DNA from: JBBQLG01 sp964251665
GTDB taxonomy: Bacteria > Bacteroidota > Bacteroidia > Cytophagales > Spirosomataceae
Length of the DNA stretch: 64,000 nucleotides
Direction of reading: 5' to 3'
Assembly (NCBI GenBank): GCA_964251665.1
Contig: CAXUKO010000004.1
Coordinates: forward strand, 62,001-126,000
The position numbers were made by a program, and so were the translations under genes. The notes under the pieces were generated by a model that saw only the letters and a program-made list of their open reading frames with translations, searched no databases and was not told the DNA's origin. This document shows, one piece after another, positions 1-8,652 of this stretch; position 1 is the first letter of the stretch, and the number at the start of each line of letters is the position of its first letter.

Positions 1-473
1 AGCATGTTCTCCCGCCACCTGGTGAGTGAGTACAGACTCTCGAACGCCCCCGCTGATACGATGTTGGCCACCACGTTAACGAGCAGGATGCGGGGCAGCA
101 GGCCGGGTTTTGGCACATACCCGAACCACTGAAAGTGGGTATAGCCCCAAAGCGTGCCGAGCACAAACACGGGCGTAACAGTCATAAACACCGTCAGCAG
201 CAGGCCCAGCCGTTTGCCGCTCTGGTGCAGGCCGGGGTAGCGGGCCGTTACGCGCTGGGTCAGCCCGTCGAGCAGCAACTGGCACCCAACGGCTACGCCT
301 GCATTAAGTCCCGTAGCCCCCGCAAAGGTGGGCCAGTGACTCACGTAACGCGGCCCCAGCAGCAGGTAAGTAACCCCCGGAATAAACCACGGCAGTAACA
401 CCAGCAATTGCCAGCGAAACTGGTTGGTGGGCCGAAACCAGGGGCGGCTCAGGGGCATCGAGATCGACATCAT
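1..473 (-). CDS. LytS-like membrane sensor kinase, N-terminal part (cut by window edge)
   Basis: The frame is open from the ATG at 473 to the left edge of the window, so only the first ~157 residues are present. They form a hydrophobic, multi-helix membrane region and end in a segment (SLTRWREN) that matches the equivalent place in the upstream neighbour (TYSRWQEN), just before where a LytS-type histidine kinase domain would begin. The start overlaps the stop of the upstream sensor as ATGA, which suggests translational coupling. The two genes look like tandem paralogues. Being a kinase is inferred from the neighbour, because the catalytic part lies outside the window. A second ATG follows directly at 470. 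Confidence 0.6.
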   Translation of the reverse strand, partial: MMSISMPLSRPWFRPTNQFRWQLLVLLPWFIPGVTYLLLGPRYVSHWPTFAGATGLNAGVAVGCQLLLDGLTQRVTARYPGLHQSGKRLGLLLTVFMTVTPVFVLGTLWGYTHFQWFGYVPKPGLLPRILLVNVVANIVSAGAFESLYSLTRWRENM

Positions 474-1533
474 GCCGTAACAAAGGTGCTTTCCGCCCGC
501 AGCGGCAGCGTTATAGTGAAACAAAGATCATCAGCCAGCACCGCTACCGGCGATCCGGGCAGACTGGTATACCTGGCCATCAGGGTAGTCAGCTCATCGG
601 TGTCGGCGCGGAACCGGCCCGAACGCGGCTGGCGGTTGTACTGCATCCGTAACTCACCCGCTGGCGTGGTGTCGATGCGGATGCGGAGCGGTTTAGCCAC
701 GTTGACAATGTTGTGCCGGATGGCGTGATCGAGCAGCAACTGCCCGGATAACGGCGGCAAGGTAGCCGACTGCCGGGCGGGTCCACGGCGATGGTGAGCG
801 AGATGCCGGATTGGTAGCGTGTAGTGAGCAAATACCCGTAGGAGTTGATAAACGCCAGTTCAGCGCCCAGGGTCGTCAGCGGCTGATGGGCTACACCCAG
901 CAGGTAGCGATAGACGTTGGAGAGGTGATCCACGAAAACACTGGCCCGCTGCTGATCCTGCCCGATGAGCGCCGACAGCGAGGTGAGCGACGTAAATAGA
1001 AATTGCGGGTTGATCTGCCGTTTGAGGGCGTCGAAATCCTGTTGGAGAGCGGCCCGTTTTAACTGCTCTTTCTCGGTCTGGTTTTCCTGCCAGCGGCTGT
1101 AGGTATACTGAATGCCCAGCACAAAACACAGCAGCAGATCGAATACAACACCCAGTGCTATAATTGCCCGGACGGTGCCCCAATCGAAGGGTCGGCTGAA
1201 AACGGGGAACAGGCTATACATCCATACATCGAACACCGCCAGACCGGACGTAAGCGTGGTAACGGCCAGTAGGGCGATCAAAGTGCGCTGCCTTACCTGC
1301 CGGGCAGCCGGGTAGTGCCGGATGATGCTCTTCACTACCGCCGTCAGGATGCCCAGCGACAGCCAGTACAGCCCAAATACCAGCCCAGTGCCCCAGGCAA
1401 ACACGGACGGGCTGGTGAAGTAGCGTTCGTGCAGGAACAGGTAGTTGCCCACCGGAAACAGCACCGGCATCATCAGCACATGATACCACAGTTCGGGGCG
1501 GGTAAACAGCGGTTTGGGCAAGTGAATATTCAT
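470..1533 (-). pseudogene. LytS-like sensor histidine kinase with frameshift and no phospho-histidine
   Basis: The N-terminal ~145 residues are membrane helices, followed by a short coiled linker and a His_kinase-type dimerisation segment. The LytS signature normally reads INPHFLFNSL. Here it reads INPQFLFTSL, so Gln (about residue 177) replaces the phosphorylated His. The ATP-binding part continues in another frame from about position 780 down to 470 (LLLDHAIRHN, where an active kinase has LxENAIKHG). One base appears to be missing in a G-rich stretch at 775-781 (+ strand); adding one G joins the two frames into one protein. Either this is a sequencing or assembly error in a degenerate kinase, or it is a true pseudogene. 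It overlaps the next sensor by 4 bases. Confidence 0.7.
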
Positions 1534-1991
1534 ACGCGGGTATCGCTCCGGGTCTTACCGATGACCCGTGTTAAAAGTAGCCACCTGCCCGGCTTATACC
1601 GTGCCAGACCCGCATCGATTGACAAAAAGGATGGATGAATTGGGCAAACCGCTGTATGAATTGTAAACCCCATTCGATGACCTGCCAATCAGCCACCAGC
1701 CCTACTAAGCGCGCCGGTTGCCGAACGGCCTGATGAAGTACTGGTCTGCCTGTTTGCGGAGTGAATAGGCTGCGTTTGGTGCCGAACCGGTTGCAATTAC
1801 CAGTTCAGCGGCCAAAACCACCGGTTCGTGGCGGTTTCTGTTCAGTTGGCGCATAAGGGGATTCATCAGGCCTTCACCACCCGCCAACTTTGTCATACCG
1901 GAAGGGCAAAACGCCCGGTAACCGGCCCAATACCTTCCTCTTTTATCAATCTTTTTTGCACCCAAATTTTCCACAAACCAACCAAAGTGCC
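1534..1991. other. Intergenic region between divergent sensor and lipoprotein genes
   Basis: About 460 bases lie between the minus-strand sensor and the plus-strand lipoprotein. A minus-strand frame (1705-1974, 89 codons) exists, but it resembles no family I know and covers the likely lipoprotein promoter, so I do not call it a gene. No exact TAnnTTTG promoter box was found for either gene. Confidence 0.4.
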
Positions 1992-2432
1992 ATGAACACT
2001 TTATTCATTCCCAATCGAATTGCCCTGTTCCTGCTGCTGATCGTAGCCTCGCTCTCAGCCTGCAAAAAAAACAGTGATGTTGTAACGCCCGCGCCGGATG
2101 CGGCCTCCTCCGTAGCTGGTAAATACACGTTTTCGGAGTTGAGCTACAATGGCAAAGTAGTATCAGCTGCCGATGCCGACCTCAAGGGGACCATTAACCT
2201 GACCCGCCAGTCGGCGACCTCCGTTGATATGGCCGTTGACCTGCGGGCCAAGAGCGACGGTACTGAATTTATTGTCGAAACGGTCAATGGGGTTGAAGTA
2301 GCCGACATGGGCAGCGGCACCACCGGACTGCGCTACAATGGCAGCCAGATAGCCCAGATTAAAAGCAATAAGCTGACCATCTCGGGCAAAGATGATGATG
2401 GCATCTCGTTCTCCATCACAGCCGCCAAATAA
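1992..2432 (+). CDS. Small lipoprotein of unknown function
   Basis: A 146-residue protein. It begins with a lipoprotein signal peptide: a hydrophobic stretch followed by the lipobox LSAC at about residues 19-22, so it should be lipid-anchored at Cys22. The mature part is rich in Ser, Thr, Asp and beta-prone residues. It includes the segment GKYTFSELSYNGK and ends in a strand-like SFSITAAK. This resembles the small lipocalin-like or beta-barrel lipoproteins common in Bacteroidota, but I cannot name the family. I chose the ATG at 1992 because it places the signal peptide at the N-terminus; the frame is open further upstream. The next lipoprotein follows after 45 bases and is probably co-transcribed. 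Confidence 0.75.
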   Translation: MNTLFIPNRIALFLLLIVASLSACKKNSDVVTPAPDAASSVAGKYTFSELSYNGKVVSAADADLKGTINLTRQSATSVDMAVDLRAKSDGTEFIVETVNGVEVADMGSGTTGLRYNGSQIAQIKSNKLTISGKDDDGISFSITAAK

Positions 2433-2477
2433 GCTTTGTTCACTCATTCGACTCCTCTTTTTAACCGGAAATACACC

Positions 2478-2780
2478 ATGAAATCGCTCAGACAGACAAC
2501 CCTGCTTGCCCTCGCCACGCTCACGCTGGCCGGTTCACTAACCAGTTGCGCTACCGTCTTCGGTGGCCGCGTCACCGAACATCAGAAACGCAAACCATTA
2601 CCGGGCGAGCAACAGCGTCAGGTACGGGTGGGCGCCCTCATCGCCGATGTATTGCTGTTCTGGCCGGGTGCCGTCGTCGACTTCGCCACCGGAGCCATCT
2701 ACAAACCGCAGCAGAACGCAACGGCGCAGCAAACGCCAAAATCACAGTCCGTAACGACTGGAACGGGCAAACAGAAGTAG
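2478..2780 (+). CDS. Small lipoprotein of unknown function
   Basis: A 100-residue protein with a basic, hydrophobic N-terminus and the lipobox LTSC near residues 20-23, so a lipoprotein. The mature part has a short hydrophobic segment (GALIADVLLFWPGAVVDFATGAIY, around residues 57-80) followed by a Gln/Thr/Lys-rich tail. This pattern is familiar from small Bacteroidota lipoproteins with a YceK-like hydrophobic hairpin; the function is unknown. It is 45 bases downstream of another lipoprotein gene and is followed by a strong hairpin terminator. Confidence 0.7.
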   Translation: MKSLRQTTLLALATLTLAGSLTSCATVFGGRVTEHQKRKPLPGEQQRQVRVGALIADVLLFWPGAVVDFATGAIYKPQQNATAQQTPKSQSVTTGTGKQK

Positions 2781-2809
2781 GCATAAAGCATAGGTTTAGG
2801 TACTAAATA

Positions 2810-2843
2810 AAAAATCCCCGGTACAGTTGCACCGGGGATTTTT
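2810..2843. terminator. Bidirectional intrinsic terminator
   Basis: Perfect inverted repeat AAAAATCCCCGGT / ACCGGGGATTTTT with an 8-base loop. The flanking A and T runs give a U tract on either strand. It sits between the plus-strand lipoprotein pair and the minus-strand oxidoreductase, whose ends converge here. Confidence 0.85.
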
Positions 2844-2890
2844 AGTGCCGGGGTGGCCGCCCGCTGGTTTATAGCAGTGGGCGTTTGGCC

Positions 2891-3838
2891 TTAAAAAATC
2901 AGCACTACTTTGCCCTGCGTCCGGCGCGACTCCATATCGCGGTGGGCCGTTTGTACCTCGGCAAAGGGGTAGGTCTGTACCGGTAGTTTCAGCTTACCAG
3001 CCGATAGATAGCCGACCAGTTCTCCCGCGTATTCGCCAAACTTAGCCGCATCGGCAAAAAGGGTGTACCCCCGCACGGCCTGTACCTGACCGATGAGTTG
3101 CTGACCGGCCAGCAGGGTTGGCTCGCCACTGGCTGCGCCAAAAATCACACCCGTTCCGCCCGCGCCGAGCGTTTGCAGCGCACCCACGCCAACAGCCCCG
3201 CCCACGGCATCGAAGGAGGCCGAAACGCCCTGTCCACCGGTGGCATCGCGGACCTGCTGTACCCAGTCGGCATCGGCATAACTAACGACGGCATCGGCAC
3301 CAAATTCCAGGGCCTGCGCTTTTTTAGCGTCACTGCCCACAGCCGCAATCACCTGTTTACCCTGATTCTTTGCCAGTTGTACCAGCACTGAGCCAACACC
3401 CCCGGCAGCTGCCAGCACCAGCACTGAGTTGTAGTTACCCGTGCGGAGCAACCCCACGGCCGTCATACCTTGGACCAGCAGGGCGGTTGCTTCGGCGTCG
3501 CCCAGGCCATCGGGCAGGGGAAACGCCTGTTGCGCCGGGGCAATGGCGTACTCAGCATAGCCGCCGTTCTGAATCATGGCCATAACCCGCTGCCCCGCCT
3601 GCAGGTGCGTAACACCTTCGCCAACAGCCTCCACCACACCCGCCACTTCGTAGCCCGTCACAAAAGGTAAGGTAACCGGCATGGGGTAGGTGCCTTTTCG
3701 CTGCAGCACATCCGCGTAGTTTACGCCCGCTGCGGCTACGTTGATCAGTACTTCGCCCGCCTGAGGCTGGGGGTGGGGCAACTCGACAATCTGTAATACA
3801 TCGGCTTCGCCGTGTTCAGAAAACTGTACTGCTTTCAT
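2891..3838 (-). CDS. NADPH:quinone oxidoreductase, zinc-independent MDR family
   Basis: A 315-residue medium-chain dehydrogenase/reductase of the quinone-oxidoreductase type. It should reduce quinones or other enone substrates with NADPH in the cytosol. The N-terminal GroES-like domain (residues 1 to about 120) contains the family segment GVNYADVLQRKG. The Rossmann domain carries the glycine-rich nucleotide motif AAAGGVGSVLVQLAK at about residues 143-157. The zinc-binding cysteines of true alcohol dehydrogenases are absent. The gene lies 53 bases downstream of the Rrf2 regulator on the same strand. The spacer holds an inverted repeat like the one in front of the regulator, so control by that regulator is likely. 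The substrate cannot be read from the sequence. Confidence 0.9.
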   Translation of the reverse strand: MKAVQFSEHGEADVLQIVELPHPQPQAGEVLINVAAAGVNYADVLQRKGTYPMPVTLPFVTGYEVAGVVEAVGEGVTHLQAGQRVMAMIQNGGYAEYAIAPAQQAFPLPDGLGDAEATALLVQGMTAVGLLRTGNYNSVLVLAAAGGVGSVLVQLAKNQGKQVIAAVGSDAKKAQALEFGADAVVSYADADWVQQVRDATGGQGVSASFDAVGGAVGVGALQTLGAGGTGVIFGAASGEPTLLAGQQLIGQVQAVRGYTLFADAAKFGEYAGELVGYLSAGKLKLPVQTYPFAEVQTAHRDMESRRTQGKVVLIF

Positions 3839-3854
3839 CGTTTTGATTAATTTA

Positions 3855-3877
3855 ATTAGAACTGTTTTTGTTACATT
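3855..3877. promoter_or_regulatory. Candidate Rrf2 operator upstream of the oxidoreductase
   Basis: ATTAGAAC-N7-GTTACATT lies between the regulator stop and the oxidoreductase start. It has the same layout (8-base arms, 7-base spacer, AAC/GTT inner ends) as the repeat at 4423-4445 before the regulator gene. The two share the core TTTTTGTTACA in opposite orientation. Operator function is inference. Confidence 0.45.
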
Positions 3878-3891
3878 AATGAATAAAAATT

Positions 3892-4392
3892 TTAGTTGTT
3901 TCGGGCGGCTTCCAGGCGGGCCAGCGAACTGTTCAGGAGTTCGGCAATGGAATAGCGGCTCAGGTTCTCTTTCAGGACGGCCAGCGACTGGGCAAAAATG
4001 GGGTGCAGGGTTTGCTGAATGCTGTTGGCAATGGGACTACAGCCTTCCCGGTCATCGAGATGGGCCAGCGAAAAAAAATCGACCCGGTCGCCTTCAATAG
4101 CCAGAAACACATCCAGCAGCGAAATGTCAACGGCCGACCGGTTTACTTTATACCCACCCGTTTTACCCCGTACCGTAGCGACCAGACCCGCATCGCGCAG
4201 TTGCCGCACCAGCCGCCTGATGATGACCGGGTTGGTGTTCAATACCCCGGCGATCTGATCCGAGGTGACCAATGCATTGCCGTTATCGGCATAGGCCACG
4301 AACAACTCAATATGCCGGGCTGGTGCGCCTGCATTGCCGGGGTAGGCTAAGTACGTCATGATGTGGATGGCCGTGAGGAAGTTGCTGCTCAT
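3892..4392 (-). CDS. Rrf2-family transcriptional regulator
   Basis: A 166-residue protein with an N-terminal winged helix typical of Rrf2 regulators. The recognisable pieces are SDQIAGVLNTNPVIIRRLVRQLRDAGLVATVRGKTGGY (helix-turn-helix plus wing, about residues 44-81) and a dimerisation helix. Only one cysteine is visible in the C-terminal half (REGCSP), so the three-Cys cluster of IscR/NsrR-type proteins is missing and a [2Fe-2S] cluster is unlikely. It is followed 53 bases later by a quinone oxidoreductase on the same strand. This pairing suggests a redox- or electrophile-responsive repressor of that enzyme and of itself. Confidence 0.9.
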   Translation of the reverse strand: MSSNFLTAIHIMTYLAYPGNAGAPARHIELFVAYADNGNALVTSDQIAGVLNTNPVIIRRLVRQLRDAGLVATVRGKTGGYKVNRSAVDISLLDVFLAIEGDRVDFFSLAHLDDREGCSPIANSIQQTLHPIFAQSLAVLKENLSRYSIAELLNSSLARLEAARNN

Positions 4393-4422
4393 TTTTAGAT
4401 CGTCAGTTGAGTAACGAAACGT

Positions 4423-4445
4423 ATTGTAACAAAAATAGTTTCAAT
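4423..4445 (-). promoter_or_regulatory. Candidate Rrf2 operator overlapping a -7 box
   Basis: Imperfect dyad ATTGTAAC-N7-GTTTCAAT (7 of 8 arm positions pair) just upstream of the Rrf2 gene. On the minus strand it overlaps TATTTTTG (4430-4437), an exact match to the Bacteroidota -7 box TAnnTTTG. No clear -33 TTTG was found at the usual distance. Autoregulation is inferred. Confidence 0.5.
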
Positions 4446-4624
4446 TAGGCAGGGCTTTTATTTTTTATTAAACCATTTTTGTCTAGTTGAATTTGGAAAC
4501 CGATTGTACTGATCTTCCAACGCTTTAACTCAGCTTTGTCAGAAAAAATCATTACCGCAAACCTACATTTTCCTGCCCAAACCGTAAAGCAAACGCAGCT
4601 CAGGAACAGGTCTGTTATAAAGTG

Positions 4625-4677
4625 TACCACCAAAAGCCAGACCGAATATTATGATGCCGATCTGGCTTTTGGCGGTA
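4625..4677. repeat. Long inverted repeat with 20-base arms
   Basis: The arms at 4625-4644 and 4658-4677 match at 18 of 20 positions (core CCAAAAGCCAGA), around a 13-base loop. There is no U tract next to it. It could be a terminator-like or REP-like element for the small minus-strand genes beside it; its role is unknown. Confidence 0.55.
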
Positions 4678-4693
4678 CCCTGCGCGCTACCCG

Positions 4694-4903
4694 TTATTCG
4701 TGTTTGCTTGTCCCGGACAGTTTACGGACGACCTTACCAAGGCTGTAGGTTACACTTAAGGTAACACACAGGGGGCACACGCCAAACCGGAAAAAAGTGA
4801 GGACTACTTTTTTGGGCCAGGGCAGATTGGCCGGGATAATCGGGCAGCTTACCCCGTCGCCCTCGTATTCCCGGATGCCCCAGACGTTGACTGATTCTTT
4901 CAT
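4694..4903 (-). CDS. Hypothetical small protein
   Basis: A 69-codon frame starting 15 bases after a tiny membrane peptide gene on the same strand and ending beside a long inverted repeat. The product begins MKESVNVWGIREYEGDGV and has a central hydrophobic stretch with two closely spaced cysteines (FGVCPLCVTLSV, around residues 41-52). I recognise no family. The spacing and the flanking hairpin fit a small transcription unit, but chance coding cannot be excluded. Confidence 0.35.
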   Translation of the reverse strand: MKESVNVWGIREYEGDGVSCPIIPANLPWPKKVVLTFFRFGVCPLCVTLSVTYSLGKVVRKLSGTSKHE

Positions 4904-4918
4904 GGTAATGGGGTTTAC

Positions 4919-4999
4919 TTAACCGAAAAAGTGATACAGGCACAGGGCCGTCAGGGAGACGGAAAGCAGGCCGAGAATAAGTTTGGTTCTGCGGGTCAT
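4919..4999 (-). CDS. Possible 26-residue single-span membrane peptide
   Basis: A short frame begins with a basic head (MTRRTK), continues as an uninterrupted hydrophobic helix (LILGLLSVSLTALCLYHFF) and stops. This is the classic layout of bacterial small membrane proteins. It lies between the ECF sigma gene and a 69-codon hypothetical frame, all on the minus strand. There is no homology evidence. Confidence 0.35.
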   Translation of the reverse strand: MTRRTKLILGLLSVSLTALCLYHFFG

Positions 5000-5061
5000 A
5001 GCGATTGGTTGGTTTGATACACCCATGAATACCCAATCAGCCCGATTATCACCCGGCTACG

Positions 5062-5610
5062 TCAGCGCTGTTTGTCTTTTTCTCTCCGCATTTGCTGGAT
5101 ACACTTGTATTGTTGATTAGCGGCTGTGTGCCTGTTCTTCCAGCCCATCTTCAGCATCAGGCTTTCCATCGGCTCCCGGTAAAAGAAAATGGCTTTTAAA
5201 ATACGCTGACAGCGTTCCGTAATTTTTGTCAGCCATAGCGTGAGTTTGTCTTCGCTGGTAAGCTCCTGCTGTAGCTCAAACAGAGCGGTTTCGCCCGGTT
5301 CGTTATCAACTTCACGGTCGTCAATCAGGCTGTGTCTGGCCGCTCGTAATCGGTTCAACCACAGGTTGCGGGCAATGGCAAACAGGTAGGTTTTGAGGGT
5401 TGCGGTCAGCACAAAATCGGCCTGGCGCAGCTGTTGCAGCAGGACAAGAACGGCTTCCTGGAAGATGTCTTCTGCATCCTGCGTGCTTCCCTGATTACGG
5501 ATAATGTGGGCTTTAACGGCCGGGTAATATAACCGATACAGTGCCTCGAACGAAGCATTCTCTTCGTTTTTGAGCTGGTCAAGGCGTAAGCTTTCTGGCT
5601 GGTTCTGCAT
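5062..5610 (-). CDS. ECF-type RNA polymerase sigma-70 factor
   Basis: A 182-residue sigma factor. Region 2 runs over about residues 15-90: ASFEALYRLYYPAVKAHI, then DAEDIFQEAVLVLLQQL (the core-binding and -10 recognition part), then LKTYLFAIARNLWLNRLR. Region 4 lies in the C-terminal third (RCQRILKAIFFYREPMESLMLKMGW...AANQQYKCIQQMRR), where a helix-turn-helix would bind -35 DNA. No anti-sigma gene sits directly beside it, unlike the SusCD-linked FecI/FecR pairs of this phylum. The downstream small minus-strand frames (4694-4999) may be in the same transcript. The targets are unknown. Confidence 0.9.
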   Translation of the reverse strand: MQNQPESLRLDQLKNEENASFEALYRLYYPAVKAHIIRNQGSTQDAEDIFQEAVLVLLQQLRQADFVLTATLKTYLFAIARNLWLNRLRAARHSLIDDREVDNEPGETALFELQQELTSEDKLTLWLTKITERCQRILKAIFFYREPMESLMLKMGWKNRHTAANQQYKCIQQMRREKDKQR

Positions 5611-5895
5611 TTGACGACACGATTAGCACATAGTTAATACCCAACGGCTCCCGTTATCACCCATGCGGTAAAATTTATTTTCACCGGGTGGGTGCCCAAC
5701 TACCCGCTCACCAATTCCCTGCTTCCCACTACGTATGGCAAAATTTGTGGCAAGCCAACCGGAGTGCTGCTTATTTAGGTGGGCTGAAAAGCTACTCTTC
5801 CGACGACCGTTAAAGGCATCGGATGAGGAGCCGGGCATCTGAAAACAGGGAATAATGGCTTTTTGTCTGTTTAACAGGAAAGCCCTGCGTTCGCT

Positions 5896-8201
5896 ATGAA
5901 ATTTACGCTCCTGTTTTTCCTTGCCGGTTTGTTTCATCGTCAGGCGGCATACGCCCAGCCGATTGGCCACTGGGCCTTGTCGACAACCGGTCTGCCTGTC
6001 TATCACTATACCGGAGTTTTACCGTTCAGGGCCGCTGACAAAAACGGGAAGGACGCCGACCTGCCCGAAGACCCCTATTTTTTACTGGGAAATTACCGCA
6101 TGGCCCTGCTGACTCACGCGAGTGGACGGTACCAGTTTTTAACCGCCGAACGGGCCTGGGCCAGACTGAATGCCGCCGAACAAACCAATTATGGCTGGAA
6201 TGATGCCGGTATCGTGTTCAAAAACGATAAAGCGGTCGGGAAAATAAATCTGGTAGGCCTTAACTCGCTGGCGGCTAATCCGGCCGTGGTGCAAAAAAGT
6301 TTCGGCGTAGGGGTGGCGCGGTACACGTATCAGGCACCGAAGCAGATACGCTGTACCCGGACCATATCCGTCAAACCGTCGCCAACCATCAATGCCGGAA
6401 ATCCCGCTTTTGCGATCACGGTTACGCTGGCTAACAGCGGCACCGCAACCCAGGAATTAGCCTATACTGAGCGGATGCGGGTCAACTTTGTCCTGAACGG
6501 GGCACTCAGTACACCGAAAAAGCCAAACGCCCGCTATCCTATAGCGCCACAATCGGCATTGATGCGCAGCAGCAACTGGCCATTGCCGATGTAGCCTGCA
6601 AGGCGAATGAGCTTCTAGTTGTGCCCGACCCGACCGAACGCTACCCGTATGATGTTGACCCGCCTTCGGTATTTATGTACGCGAAAAATGCGGGTAATGG
6701 CTACCGTTCGACGGTGACGGCGGTAAGTGATACGCTGGCAACTACCATAAACGCTGCCCTGAAACCGGGGCAGACAATCCGGTTTACGATTGTTATTGGC
6801 TTAACGAAAGGCAACCGGCGGGCCACGAATGGTCGGGCCACGGATGGTCGGGCCGCGAATGTGGAGACTCAGGTGGCCGACCTGTTTACGGGAGCAAACC
6901 TGAACGACCCGTCAGAGGGATTATTCGGGCAGCAGTGGAGGGCGAAACTGCCGGACCTGTCGGCGGAGAAAAACGAAATTTTTAAACGGGAGATGCTCTG
7001 GAACGCCCACATGATCGAAGCGTCGGCCAAATACAGTGCCTACTACGGCGAAACGTTTATTCCACAGGGGACAGTGTACAGCTATTATTTCGGCGATAAC
7101 ATCTCCAACCGGGATCATTTGCAGGCTGCGCTGGCGGCCTGCTATACCAATCCAGCACTGGCTAAATCAATTCTCCGGTACGTGATCAAGCATTCAGAGA
7201 CCGACGGCGAAATCAAGCGGGGGAACAACGGTTTCGGCTACACGGCTCCATCTATTTACAAAGAAAGCGATGAGCAACTATTCTTTTTCTACGCCCTCTC
7301 CGAATACCTGTTGATTACCAAAGATTATCAGTTTTTGAACGAGTCGGTGGCGTATTACCCGGCCGAAGCGGGTAAGAAAGAGAAGGTTTTGACAATCCTG
7401 AAGACGTATTTCGTTTACCTGCGCGACGAAATTGGAGTAGGGCCAAGCGGCTTGGTCAGGATGCTGAATTCCGATTGGAGCGACAGTTTTTTTCATGATT
7501 ACTCGCCCAACGTTTATGCCGGTTCGGCCGAGTCCCATCTAAACTCAGTGGTTGTTTTGGCCGTCTTTCCCCGACTGATCGAGGTTCTGAAAATGGCAAA
7601 AAACGTGCAGGCCGCCCCCTTGATTACCGCCCTGACCGACTACCGGGCACGGATTGAGGAGGCCTACATGCGCGACCTGGGCGACCGGAAATTCTCGGCC
7701 CGGGCCTACCTGAACGGCAAACTAAAATTTGGTCTGGATAATGTCTGTCTGGAACCACAGGGGTATCTATTGCAGGTTCCGGGTTTGCCCATAGCCCGTA
7801 AAAAGGAGATCTACGCGTACGTAAAAAGCAAAGTGCTGACCCCGGAGAAGATCGGTGTAAGAACGCGGGAACGGTCATTATGGGGCCGCAACCCCGATGG
7901 CGAAGATGGCGGCATCTGGTTTTCCTTAGAATATCCCCTGCTACTGGGTGTGGCTACCTTCGATAAGGAAGAAGCCTGGTCGTTACTGATGAAATTCTCG
8001 TTTCACAACTACGCCCTCAACTATCCTGACTATTGGGTAGGGCAGTGGACAGCCGCCGATGAGGTAAACTCCACCTTGTATCGCGAGGGTTTATACGCCT
8101 TCTGGGTGCCGTCGCCCAACCGCAAACGGGCGTTTCAGGGGTACTGCTCGCATCCGCACACCTGGCCGTTATTCTGTTATTTTAAGCTGAGAGAGCAGTG
8201 A
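5896..8201 (+). pseudogene. Secreted (alpha/alpha)6 glycoside enzyme (GH94/GH36-superfamily-like), frameshifted
   Basis: Two frames make one protein of about 767 residues. The first (5896-6594) has a signal peptide ending near AAYAQ and a beta-sandwich N-terminal domain (FRAADKNGKDADLPEDPYFLLGN, NAAEQTNYGWNDAG). The second (6621-8201) carries the helical-barrel catalytic part: MLWNAHMIEASAKYSAYYGE, GNNGFGYTAPS, and SDWSDSFF near the place of the catalytic Asp of GH94-type enzymes, then an HTWPLFCYFKL end. The reading frames meet at a G run (6499-6502). Adding one G gives a continuous sequence (VLNGGTQYTEKAKRP), so one base is probably missing. The precise family and substrate are uncertain. 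It sits before a GH97 gene, suggesting extracytoplasmic sugar breakdown. Confidence 0.65.
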
Positions 8202-8652
8202 GCCGGACAACGAATCAACGGTTTACCCGGATACAGACCGGCTCGTTCGGAGAAGGATTCTGTTGGGTACGTTAGACGACCCGTTGACGAGCGAGCCACA
8301 AAAAGCCAAAAGTTGCCTTCAGGGTTAAAATTCAGCTGATAAGTGAAACCGGCCCTTACCTGTTTGATTCCGCAAACAGACAGGGGTCGGTTCTATTTTG
8401 TTGCATCAGTTGCCTGTCACTTACAGCCGGTCCATAATTTTTTATGGTTTCCTGCCACCAACGCAGGATCAGCTGCCAGGGTAATAGCGCCATGTATGCA
8501 GAATCCGTTTACATTGGTATCCGAAAGGCATTTGGTTACAGAGGTGAGCAACTGGAGTCGATCAGCGCAGCGCAGATTGGTCTGTCAACGCAATCCCTCC
8601 CCGTTCCTCTGGCAACCCGGGCCGATTTCTAACCCCTATTTTCTTACCCAAC
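8202..8652. other. Intergenic region before the GH97 gene
   Basis: About 450 bases between two plus-strand glycoside-enzyme genes. The short frames here have no recognisable content, and the stop codons in each frame suggest it is non-coding. No exact TAnnTTTG box or strong terminator hairpin was found. Confidence 0.4.

Noticed and set aside
1705..1974. 89-codon minus-strand frame before the lipoprotein gene
   Set aside because: No family features, covers the likely leader of the lipoprotein gene, and no neighbour supports it.
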